Assembly (NCBI GenBank): GCA_030427215.1
Contig: JAUHXB010000078.1
Span: 1-6,129, forward strand
DNA: 6,129 bases
Direction of reading: 5' to 3'
Origin: Alphaproteobacteria bacterium
Lineage (GTDB): Bacteria; Pseudomonadota; Alphaproteobacteria; Micavibrionales; UBA1664
Part shown: positions 1 through 6,129 of the stretch, one piece after another
Layout of the letters: every line of letters starts with the position of its first letter
Position numbering within the stretch: position 1 is the first letter of the stretch
Translations under genes and position numbers: made by a program
Notes under the pieces: model-generated
Told to the model about the DNA's origin: nothing
What the model saw: the letters and a program-made list of their open reading frames with translations, nothing else
Databases searched by the model: none

Positions 1-291
1 GGCCAATGTATTTGTACCATCAATATTCATGGCGCATGATCCGCAAATTCCTTCGCGGCAGCTTCGGCGGAAAGTCAAAGAGGGATCAGTTTCATTTTTG
101 ATTTTGATCAATGCATCCAAAACCATTGGACCACAGGTGTCCATATCAACTTCAAACGTATCCATAGTCGGATTTTTTTCGTCGTCTGGTGACCATCTAT
201 AAACCTTAAAAACTTTTTTATTTTCCGATATCGTTGGGTGGTATTCCCCTTTTTCAACTTTGGAATTTCGTGGAAGTGTAAATTCAGCCAT
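1..291 (-). CDS. sdhB: Succinate dehydrogenase iron-sulfur subunit, N-terminal part (cut by window edge)
   Basis: Iron-sulfur subunit of succinate dehydrogenase (complex II, TCA cycle and respiratory chain), passing electrons from the SdhA flavin to quinone at the inner membrane. Ninety-seven residues are present. Residues 75-90 read [16 protein letters not shown], the plant-type ferredoxin [2Fe-2S] motif with Cys78, Cys83 and Cys86; the fourth cysteine and the C-terminal [4Fe-4S]/[3Fe-4S] domain lie beyond the edge. Residues 53-67 ([15 protein letters not shown]) are also typical of alphaproteobacterial SdhB, whose full length is about 260 residues. The start is well fixed: an in-frame TAA lies four codons upstream with no other start between, and AAAGGAT (303-309) is a usable, slightly distant Shine-Dalgarno. 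sdhB often follows sdhA in an sdhCDAB operon, but here it is divergent from groES and so has its own promoter. Fumarate reductase FrdB is a less likely alternative. Confidence 0.95.
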   Translation of the reverse strand, partial: MAEFTLPRNSKVEKGEYHPTISENKKVFKVYRWSPDDEKNPTMDTFEVDMDTCGPMVLDALIKIKNETDPSLTFRRSCREGICGSCAMNIDGTNTLA

Positions 292-316
292 ATTACTATT
301 TTATCCTTTAAATATT

Positions 317-345
317 AAGATATGGTGTTTTTACGCAGATGTGAA
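317..345 (-). promoter_or_regulatory. Probable sigma-70-type promoter of sdhB
   Basis: Read on the minus strand, TTCACA (340-345) is followed after 17 bases by TATCTT (317-322), matching 5/6 and 4/6 of the housekeeping consensus with ideal spacing. Transcription would start about 20 bases ahead of the sdhB start codon, upstream of or close to the AAAGGAT ribosome binding site. This is a pattern match only. Confidence 0.45.
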
Positions 346-378
346 GAGCGAAGCATGCATTATCATTTAAAAAAACTA

Positions 379-405
379 CTTGAAAAATAACCCTGACCTT
401 ATATA
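379..405 (+). promoter_or_regulatory. RpoH (sigma-32) heat-shock promoter of groESL, overlapping a sigma-70-like promoter
   Basis: CTTGAA (379-384) is a perfect heat-shock -35 core. After 12 bases comes CCTTATATA (397-405), matching 7 of 9 positions of the sigma-32 -10 consensus CCCCATNTA. Transcription would begin near 411-413, leaving a leader of about 75 bases before groES. The same DNA also fits a housekeeping promoter: TTGAAA (380-385), 18 bases, TATGAT (404-409), which could supply basal expression. No CIRCE inverted repeat (TTAGCACTC-N9-GAGTGCTAA) is present between 292 and 486, so HrcA repression of this operon is not supported. Confidence 0.7.
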
Positions 406-486
406 TGATGCGGTAACGGTTGAGATGCTGGTAAACAGGTTTTAATCGGATTTTGGTTTAGAAAAACAAAAGAAAGGAAAAAGAAG

Positions 487-780
487 ATGAAATTTCGTCC
501 TCTACACGACCGTGTTTTAATCAAACGTACGGAACAAGACAACAAAACAGCCGGGGGAATTATTATTCCTGACACTGCCAAGGAAAAACCTGTTGAAGGT
601 GAAGTCATGGCGGCGGGATCTGGTGCCCGTACCGAAGACGGCAATGTTATTCCATTGGATGTCAAAACAGGCGACCGCGTTCTATTCACAAAATGGGCCG
701 GCACAGAAGTCACAATCAATGGCGAAGAGCTGTTGGTTATGAAGGAATCTGACATTGTTGGAATCGTTGAAGCGGCTTAA
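487..780 (+). CDS. groES: Co-chaperonin GroES (Hsp10)
   Basis: Ten-kilodalton co-chaperonin that forms the seven-membered lid on the GroEL ring and, with ATP, encloses unfolded protein in the cytoplasm. At 97 residues it has the standard length. The start ([14 protein letters not shown]) is the canonical GroES opening strand. The mobile loop spans about residues 16-33, with the hydrophobic GroEL-binding tripeptide Ile25-Ile26-Ile27 after AGG. Later segments such as [13 protein letters not shown] also fit the family. A clear Shine-Dalgarno, AAAGGAA (473-479), lies seven bases before the ATG. It is the first gene of a two-gene operon, 54 bases ahead of groL, behind a heat-shock promoter. Nothing looks altered. 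Confidence 0.98.
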   Translation: MKFRPLHDRVLIKRTEQDNKTAGGIIIPDTAKEKPVEGEVMAAGSGARTEDGNVIPLDVKTGDRVLFTKWAGTEVTINGEELLVMKESDIVGIVEAA

Positions 781-807
781 TAGCTCAAGCGTTTCAAAAT
801 TAAATAA

Positions 808-2478
<1,671 letters not shown>

Positions 2479-2506
2479 ATCATTTCCACTAATTAGTAGA
2501 ATATTT

Positions 2507-2533
2507 AAAAGGAGCCTTTGGGCTCCTTTTTTT
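2507..2533 (+). terminator. Intrinsic terminator of groESL, probably bidirectional
   Basis: AAAAGGAGCC (2507-2516) and GGCTCCTTTT (2521-2530) form a perfect ten-base-pair stem around a four-base loop TTTG, with a run of seven T at 2527-2533. Because the stem is flanked by A on the left and T on the right, the reverse strand also has a hairpin followed by a U tract. It can therefore stop the converging gene as well, whose TAA stop codon (complement of 2532-2534) abuts the stem. Confidence 0.93.
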
Positions 2534-3446
2534 ACGAAAGTGAAACAGATAAATACCGTCTGAAACCATCTACTTTCGGTTCGTATTCAGCTATGGGCAT
2601 GCCATTCACCATTAAAAATGCTTTTTCAGAGCGGAGTACATATGGTTTTCTTTTACTTATGTTGGAAAGAAATAATTCTTCTTTACCCGCAAGAGTAAGA
2701 CTATTTCGACACAAAGCCTCAACGTGTCGTTGTCTCCAATCAACTGGTGCGGCATTTTGTGAATCATATTGTGTTGCTGTCCCTTGAAATTGAATGGCAA
2801 TCTGTGGAAATTCTGTATCAATCATCATTGCAGATATTTTGCCATTGCGATGGATATTTTGGCTATGTACGGCATCTTCGGTTGATAGCCACCCAAAATT
2901 CATTTGGTGATCTAGTTGAAAATAAACGGGAGAGGTATGCGTTCGACCAAGGCTATTTGATGTTGATAAGATCATGTATTTTGATTGTTTAACAATATCC
3001 AAGCCCTTTTGCATTAATGAAGATACGCTTACGTGGGTATCTAATCGCTGTGTAGATTGTTCCGATGCGGACCATTGGCTTAATTGTGTTTGTTGACGGG
3101 CATCTAACCATATGGATTGATTTGCATCATAGACCCCGCCATTAACAGTAGTGTCTGTTACTTTTAGACGGAATTTGCCCTTCTCTGTAGATAGATTTCC
3201 TTTGAAATAGAGCGCATACCCCTTACCTTGTTGATGTGATGTATCCATGATAACACCAGAAATTGTCCGCCCAAGCGGCAAATTTAGTGAAGTTTCTCCA
3301 TAAAACCAATGCCCCTGTCTTTTGTTGTGCATAAGAATAATTGATTGAGGATAGCTTTGTGCATCATTGTCGATAGAAACCACAAGCCCACTTGCGTTAT
3401 TCACCAGTGTATTTACAGCCTCAGCACTCACAAAATCACTCTTCAT
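2532..3446 (-). CDS. Pyridoxamine 5'-phosphate oxidase-like (FMN-binding split barrel) protein with a probable tandem second domain
   Basis: The 304-residue protein has no signal peptide or membrane segment, so it is probably cytoplasmic. The C-terminal half (about 149-230) fits the split-barrel flavin-binding fold: strand MILSTSN, then RTHTSPVYFQLD, then a turn and helix SQNIHRNGKISAMMID, then IAIQFQGTATQY, as in general-stress and PNPOx-related proteins. The N-terminal half (about 11-86) can be aligned with it: GLVVSIDND, YPQSIILM, RTISGVIMDT, ALYFKGNLS. This suggests an internal duplication in which the first copy has shortened the NLRxN-like phosphate-binding turn. Substrate and reaction are unknown. 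ATG at 3446 is chosen; an in-frame GTG at 3461 would add five residues, and neither has a clear Shine-Dalgarno. It converges on groL and lies 64 bases downstream of the Phd-like gene on the same strand. Confidence is high that this is a gene and moderate for the family. Confidence 0.8.
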   Translation of the reverse strand: MKSDFVSAEAVNTLVNNASGLVVSIDNDAQSYPQSIILMHNKRQGHWFYGETSLNLPLGRTISGVIMDTSHQQGKGYALYFKGNLSTEKGKFRLKVTDTTVNGGVYDANQSIWLDARQQTQLSQWSASEQSTQRLDTHVSVSSLMQKGLDIVKQSKYMILSTSNSLGRTHTSPVYFQLDHQMNFGWLSTEDAVHSQNIHRNGKISAMMIDTEFPQIAIQFQGTATQYDSQNAAPVDWRQRHVEALCRNSLTLAGKEELFLSNISKRKPYVLRSEKAFLMVNGMPIAEYEPKVDGFRRYLSVSLS

Positions 3447-3468
3447 AATGCAATATACCACAGGCTTT

Positions 3469-3498
3469 TCTATATGTAAACTTAAAGAGAGGTGTTAA
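3469..3498 (-). promoter_or_regulatory. Possible promoter of the split-barrel gene
   Basis: On the minus strand TTAACA (3493-3498) is followed after 18 bases by TATAGA (3469-3474), matching 5/6 and 4/6 of the sigma-70 consensus. The predicted transcription start is near 3462. That is about 16 bases before the ATG at 3446 and practically on the GTG at 3461, so the longer form could only be made from a leaderless mRNA. The element may allow expression independent of the upstream Phd-like gene. Confidence 0.35.
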
Positions 3499-3510
3499 GC
3501 TTCTTTTTAA

Positions 3511-3831
3511 TCATGTCTTTGGCTCAAGAATAAGCATCCGTGCCCTATTATTTCTGTCATAGGCATCGTAAAAAACACGGCGAAGTCCTCTTAATACGAC
3601 ATCTTGGAACGCGACATCTACGTCGACCTTTGGTTTTGGAATACCAACGACTCTGAAATCTTGAATCGCTGTTTTCCGTGTTGATCCGATATTATCATCG
3701 CCTGTTAATGGTCTTAGTGTAGCGACATGTTTTTTCGTTGCAGCATTACCTGTCAATTCAATAGGCCCATTACCTTTAATGACTTCTTCTAATACTTTTA
3801 CTGGGTTTTTCTTGATTTCTGATACACGCAT
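3511..3831 (-). CDS. Hypothetical protein with Phd/YefM antitoxin-like N-terminus
   Basis: The protein has 106 residues, with no signal peptide or membrane segment. Residues 1-42 (MRVSEIKKNPVKVLEEV, then GPIELTGN, then HVATLRPL) follow the Phd/YefM pattern: a helix of the SExxKNxxxVLxxV type, a GxPIxLT strand, and a strand ending in an xATLxP-like motif. In antitoxins this part dimerises and binds operator DNA. The normal 'HGKPVAVL' turn is replaced by NAATKKHVATL, so the match is partial. The basic second half (RGLRRVFYDAYDRNNRARM, then LILEPKT) is not recognised. The start is certain: a TAA stop immediately precedes the ATG, and AAGGAG (complement of 3840-3845) lies eight bases upstream. 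Codon pattern, ribosome site and promoter all argue for a real gene. No RelE, Doc, Fic or PIN-type toxin gene is adjacent. It could be an orphan antitoxin-like regulator or an unrelated small protein. Confidence 0.72.
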   Translation of the reverse strand: MRVSEIKKNPVKVLEEVIKGNGPIELTGNAATKKHVATLRPLTGDDNIGSTRKTAIQDFRVVGIPKPKVDVDVAFQDVVLRGLRRVFYDAYDRNNRARMLILEPKT

Positions 3832-3859
3832 TTAATAATCTCCTTATTTTTATCATTAT

Positions 3860-3888
3860 CTTTTAGTTACATAATTATCCACTGTCAA
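3860..3888 (-). promoter_or_regulatory. Promoter of the Phd-like gene
   Basis: On the minus strand a consensus-perfect -35 box TTGACA (3883-3888) is followed after 17 bases by TAAAAG (3860-3865; 4/6 of TATAAT). Transcription would start near 3853, just ahead of the AAGGAG ribosome site. If the product autoregulates like Phd antitoxins, its operator should lie here, but I see no obvious palindrome. Confidence 0.5.
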
Positions 3889-3937
3889 TGTTTTACGAAA
3901 AAGTTGATATATGAATCATAAGAAAGTATTTTAAAGA

Positions 3938-4138
3938 ATGAGCCTAAAATTACATTTTTCAGACGTTTTCTATTTTCCGAATTCAAATGACCCGGAATCT
4001 CCAAAAGATATGAAAGAGTGGCTTGCCCGTATAAAGCATGGTTCTGGAATTGATCATACGTTGGCAACATCTGCCGAAGCTATTGATAAAATTTATAAAT
4101 CAAAAGGGGGCCTAAAAAGGCCTAGAGTTGGATATTAA
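3938..4138 (+). CDS. Small hypothetical protein (66 residues)
   Basis: I do not recognise this protein. It would be soluble and fairly charged, with a hydrophobic first third (LHFSDVFYFPN), a DPESPKDMKEWLARIKHG segment likely to start a helix, a second helix (SAEAIDKIYKSKGG) and a basic tail RPRVGY. An in-frame TAA two codons upstream makes ATG 3938 the first possible start. There is no good Shine-Dalgarno. A candidate promoter, TTGATA (3904-3909), 17 bases, TATTTT (3927-3932), would start transcription at about the ATG itself, implying a leaderless message. Codons in the body suit the window, but rare AGG and AGA appear in the last six codons. A 61-codon ORF runs antisense over 3885-4070. 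It could be a real small gene, a remnant of a longer one, or chance. It is divergent from the Phd-like gene. Confidence 0.42.
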   Translation: MSLKLHFSDVFYFPNSNDPESPKDMKEWLARIKHGSGIDHTLATSAEAIDKIYKSKGGLKRPRVGY

Positions 4139-4206
4139 TCCCTTGCAAATTGGCGGAAAATCTATAGTCTCATGTTAAATTTTAATTTTAATGAAAGACG
4201 ATCACT

Positions 4207-4962
4207 ATGGCTGAGACAACGGCAAAGGCACCTGAAACACAACTTCCCCTATTTTATAAAAACCCTGTCCTTTTGGATGGTGAAAAACACCAAGAAGTGT
4301 CTTTAAACAAAGACATCGGTTTGGGGTTTACGGCGAAAACAAATGCGGTGCCTGTGAATTTAATTGAATTGCCACAGGTTGCGCATTTTTACCCTATCGC
4401 CTTTTCAAATGATGGTGCGGCGACGCCGGTTGCGATTATGGGTGTTCGCAATGATGAAAATTTATTCGTGAATAAAAAAGGTGAATGGCAAAAAGATGCC
4501 TATATTCCATCATATATCCGCCGTTACCCGTTCATTTTGACGGAGGTTAATAATGGTGAATCTCTATCGCTTTGTATTGATGAAACAGATGAAGTGATTT
4601 CAAACGATAATAAAAACCCATTATTTGATGCGGATAAAAAACCAACTGATTTAGCCAATAACGCGATGGAATTTTGCAAATCTTACCACGCTGCAAGCCA
4701 ACAAACATTAGAATTTTCAAAGGCTTTGGCCGATAGCGGTCTTTTGGTTGAACGCACAGCCGAATTGGTTGTGAAAGGTGATCAGAAAGTGAACTTTTCT
4801 GGTTTCGCCATTATTGATGAGGAAAAATTTAATAAACTTGATGACGCAACATTCAATGAATGGCGCGCGAAAGGCTGGATTGGCGGGATCTACGCCCATC
4901 TATTTTCAGGCTTCCACTGGAATGGGATTACCAAATTGCTGGGCGAACGCATGACCAATTAA
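4207..4962 (+). CDS. SapC family protein
   Basis: The protein is 251 residues, matching the roughly 250-residue SapC family (Pfam SapC). Family hallmarks are visible: a start with a short LPLFYKNPVLLD segment, VNLIELPQVAHFYPIAF near 50-66, the conserved AYIPSYIRRYPFIL block at 98-111, CIDE shortly after, and the C-terminal GWIGGIYAHLFSGFHW from residue 223. No signal peptide or transmembrane helix is seen. The family is named after a Campylobacter fetus S-layer locus, but its function in alphaproteobacteria is not established, so an S-layer role should not be assumed. A TGA five codons upstream with no alternative start between fixes the ATG; the ribosome site (GAAAGA) is weak. It is transcribed alone, with a shared terminator against bcp on the other strand. 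Confidence 0.9.
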   Translation: MAETTAKAPETQLPLFYKNPVLLDGEKHQEVSLNKDIGLGFTAKTNAVPVNLIELPQVAHFYPIAFSNDGAATPVAIMGVRNDENLFVNKKGEWQKDAYIPSYIRRYPFILTEVNNGESLSLCIDETDEVISNDNKNPLFDADKKPTDLANNAMEFCKSYHAASQQTLEFSKALADSGLLVERTAELVVKGDQKVNFSGFAIIDEEKFNKLDDATFNEWRAKGWIGGIYAHLFSGFHWNGITKLLGERMTN

Positions 4963-4970
4963 GAAATTTT

Positions 4971-4998
4971 AAAAAGCGGCTTTTAAGCCGCTTTTTTT
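4971..4998 (+). terminator. Bidirectional intrinsic terminator between the SapC-family gene and bcp
   Basis: AAAAAGCGGC (4971-4980) pairs with GCCGCTTTTT (4987-4996), ten base pairs around a TTTTAA loop (one more T-A pair is possible), followed by T to 4998. The A and T flanks make it work on both strands. The bcp stop codon (complement of 4983-4985) lies inside the loop, and the right arm of the stem encodes the last residues of Bcp. Confidence 0.92.
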
Positions 4999-5462
4999 AT
5001 ATGTTGATTAACGATATTTAAAACGTCTTCAATATGATTGGGCACCTTAACCTTGTTCCAAATATGTTGAATGACCCCCTCACCATCAATTAAAAATGTT
5101 GTGCGCTCAATACCCATATAGGTTTTGCCGTACATTGATTTTTCCGTCCATACACCGTAACGTTCACACACATCCGTATTTTCATCGGAGGCCAATGGAA
5201 AATTTAAATCATATTTTGCCTTAAATTTTTGATGTTTCGTCACAGGGTCTTTTGAAACGCCAATAACCGCGCAATTTAAATTGTTAAATGTACTTAAATT
5301 TTCAGTGAAAGCACAGGCCTGTTTTGTGCATCCGGGCGTGTCGTCTTTGGGATAGAAATAAAGGACGAGCATTTCACCTTTATAATCGGAAAGCGTTATA
5401 TTCGAACCATCATCCGCAGGCATTGTGAATTCTGGAGCGTTATCGCCGATTTGCAGTGTCAT
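4983..5462 (-). CDS. bcp: Thioredoxin-dependent thiol peroxidase (Bcp/PrxQ peroxiredoxin)
   Basis: Cytoplasmic peroxiredoxin that reduces hydrogen peroxide and organic hydroperoxides, usually recycled by thioredoxin. The 159 residues match the family. The thioredoxin fold begins with GDNAPEFTMPADDG; YFYPKDDTPGCTKQACAF (35-52) holds the peroxidatic Cys45 in the PxxxTxxC motif and the resolving Cys50 in the CxxxxC arrangement of atypical two-Cys PrxQ enzymes. Arg119 in GIERTTFLID is the conserved active-site arginine. VIGVSKDPVTKHQKF and FPLASDE also fit. The ribosome site AAAGGAA (complement of 5469-5475) lies six bases before the ATG. The gene converges on the SapC-family gene and is divergent from an AsmA/YhdP-like gene with only 58 bases between. 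The terminal Lys-Lys-Ala-Ala is encoded by the terminator stem. Confidence 0.97.
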   Translation of the reverse strand: MTLQIGDNAPEFTMPADDGSNITLSDYKGEMLVLYFYPKDDTPGCTKQACAFTENLSTFNNLNCAVIGVSKDPVTKHQKFKAKYDLNFPLASDENTDVCERYGVWTEKSMYGKTYMGIERTTFLIDGEGVIQHIWNKVKVPNHIEDVLNIVNQHIKKAA

Positions 5463-5486
5463 TTTAAATTCCTTTCGTTTATGATT

Positions 5487-5514
5487 GATATATAGCCAAT
5501 TGAACGTGAAACAA
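5487..5514 (-). promoter_or_regulatory. Possible promoter of bcp
   Basis: On the minus strand TTGTTT (5509-5514) is followed after 16 bases by TATATC (5487-5492); a shifted reading gives CTTG with CTATAT, resembling an alphaproteobacterial housekeeping -10. With only 58 bases between two divergent start codons, promoters for both genes must overlap here. I see no OxyR-like palindrome. The match is weak. Confidence 0.3.
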
Positions 5515-5520
5515 GCCTTT

Positions 5521-6129
5521 ATGTCCGCAAAAAAGCATATCTTATCTTATAAAATTATCGCTGAAATCATTCTTGGTTTTATCGTTTTAGTGATGATTGG
5601 ATTTGGCGCGTTGGCCTATATCTTATCTCAAGGGCCAATCGATTTGGAAAAGGTCATCCCTTATATCCAATCTCAGATCAATCAATCCTCTGACACAATT
5701 GATATCGAAATTGGGCAAATGGAATTGGAATGGCAGGGATTTGAAAATCCATTGGGGTTAAGTGCAAGCGATGTTGTTATTTCCAACAAGCGCGGACCAT
5801 TTTTATTTTCGCCAGAGATTGATATAAATATATCCCTTCGAAGTCTGGTCACGGGGCGCTTCAAAATTGAAACCTTGTGGATCAGGCGCGTTGCATTGTC
5901 TATTACAAAAACAAAAGAGGGTGAAATCACGCTCACAGGGCAAGAGATTGATCAAGAAAGTAGTGTCAGTGAGAATATGGCCCCCGCCTTACCAACACTC
6001 AATAATCTTATTCATGATTTACCTGTGATGGAAACATTGTGGATTGATAAGGCCAGTATTATTTACCGAGATATGACAGATGATAAAACATCTGTGTTTG
6101 ACCCCGTTACATTTTTTGTGGAGATGGGG
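5521..6129 (+). CDS. AsmA/YhdP-like (DUF3971-type) membrane-anchored protein, N-terminal part (cut by window edge)
   Basis: An open frame of 203 codons without a stop runs to the last base. It begins with a short basic stretch (MSAKKHILSYK) and one hydrophobic helix at about 12-35 (IIAEIILGFIVLVMIGFGALAYIL), so it is likely an inner-membrane anchor with the rest periplasmic. Next come SQGPIDLEKVIPYIQSQIN, IDIEIGQMELEW, LGLSASDVVISN and SPEIDINISLRSLVTGRFKIETLWIRR, the beta-strand repeat pattern of alphaproteobacterial AsmA-like/DUF3971 proteins related to YhdP and TamB. In E. coli, YhdP, TamB and YdbH move phospholipid between inner and outer membranes; the same role here is inference. Full members exceed 1,000 residues, so most is missing. 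ATG 5521 is chosen; in-frame GTG 5506 and TTG 5500 exist. None has a clear Shine-Dalgarno. It is divergent from bcp. Confidence 0.85.
   Translation, partial: MSAKKHILSYKIIAEIILGFIVLVMIGFGALAYILSQGPIDLEKVIPYIQSQINQSSDTIDIEIGQMELEWQGFENPLGLSASDVVISNKRGPFLFSPEIDINISLRSLVTGRFKIETLWIRRVALSITKTKEGEITLTGQEIDQESSVSENMAPALPTLNNLIHDLPVMETLWIDKASIIYRDMTDDKTSVFDPVTFFVEMG

Noticed and set aside
399..755. 118-codon minus-strand open frame over groES and its promoter
   Set aside because: It is a shadow of groES; the protein is low-complexity and resembles no family I know, and it would end on the heat-shock promoter.
2518..2992. Two plus-strand open frames (2518-2787 and 2747-2992) opposite the split-barrel gene
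   Set aside because: They are antisense to a gene with recognisable domains. The first starts within the terminator hairpin, and neither has a ribosome site or a family resemblance.
2532..3446. Assignment of the split-barrel protein as PdxH or as the heme-degrading HugZ
   Set aside because: It is longer than PdxH and lacks its C-terminal substrate-binding signature, and no HugZ-type C-terminal heme-binding domain is visible. Only the fold-level call is supported.
3885..4070. 61-codon minus-strand open frame antisense to the small plus-strand ORF
   Set aside because: It has no ribosome site or recognisable motif, and it ends on the TTGACA box of the Phd-like gene. The plus frame is the better candidate, though neither is certain.
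4109..4122. Small inverted repeat GGCCT-AAAA-AGGCC at the end of the 66-codon ORF, considered as a terminator
   Set aside because: The stem is only five base pairs and no T run follows, so it lacks the features of an intrinsic terminator.
4143..4168. TTGCAA and TATAGT boxes ahead of the SapC-family gene, considered as its promoter
   Set aside because: The spacer is only 14 bases, too short for a normal sigma-70 promoter, and no better -35 sits at 16-18 bases; left uncalled.
5682..5936. 84-codon minus-strand open frame near the right edge
   Set aside because: It is antisense to the open AsmA/YhdP-like frame, which has a membrane anchor and family motifs and runs unbroken for 203 codons.

Overview
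The window looks like chromosomal DNA from an AT-rich alphaproteobacterium. The SdhB N-terminus, GroES and GroEL (with a Gly/Met tail), a Bcp/PrxQ peroxiredoxin, a SapC-family protein and an AsmA/YhdP-like protein with a DUF3971-type start all have an alphaproteobacterial flavour, and A or T is favoured at third codon positions. Genus cannot be fixed from the sequence alone. I see no insertion sequence, integrase, CRISPR array, tRNA or rRNA, and no multigene defence or secretion system.

Layout, left to right. (1) 1-291, minus strand: N-terminal third of sdhB, cut by the window edge, with its own likely promoter. It is divergent from (2) 487-2478, plus strand: the groES-groL chaperonin operon, preceded by a good RpoH (sigma-32) heat-shock promoter, lacking a CIRCE operator, and closed by a strong intrinsic terminator at 2507-2533. 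(3) 2532-3831, minus strand: two genes converging on groL. They are a split-barrel (pyridoxamine-phosphate-oxidase-like) protein that seems to carry two related domains, and upstream of it a 106-residue protein with a Phd/YefM-antitoxin-like start, its own promoter and a textbook ribosome binding site. (4) 3938-4138, plus strand: a possible 66-residue protein of unknown function. (5) 4207-4962, plus strand: a SapC-family protein, converging on (6) 4983-5462, minus strand: bcp, a thiol peroxidase. The two share a bidirectional terminator whose stem also encodes the end of Bcp. (7) 5521-6129, plus strand: the N-terminus of a membrane-anchored AsmA/YhdP-like protein that runs off the right edge.

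The genes do not form one pathway. They are housekeeping or stress functions (TCA cycle/respiration, protein folding, peroxide removal, envelope lipid homeostasis) arranged as divergent and convergent pairs. The part least explained by known families is 2532-4138: the tandem split-barrel protein, the Phd-like protein without a visible toxin, and the small ORF. I found no convincing evidence for a previously undescribed multi-component system.
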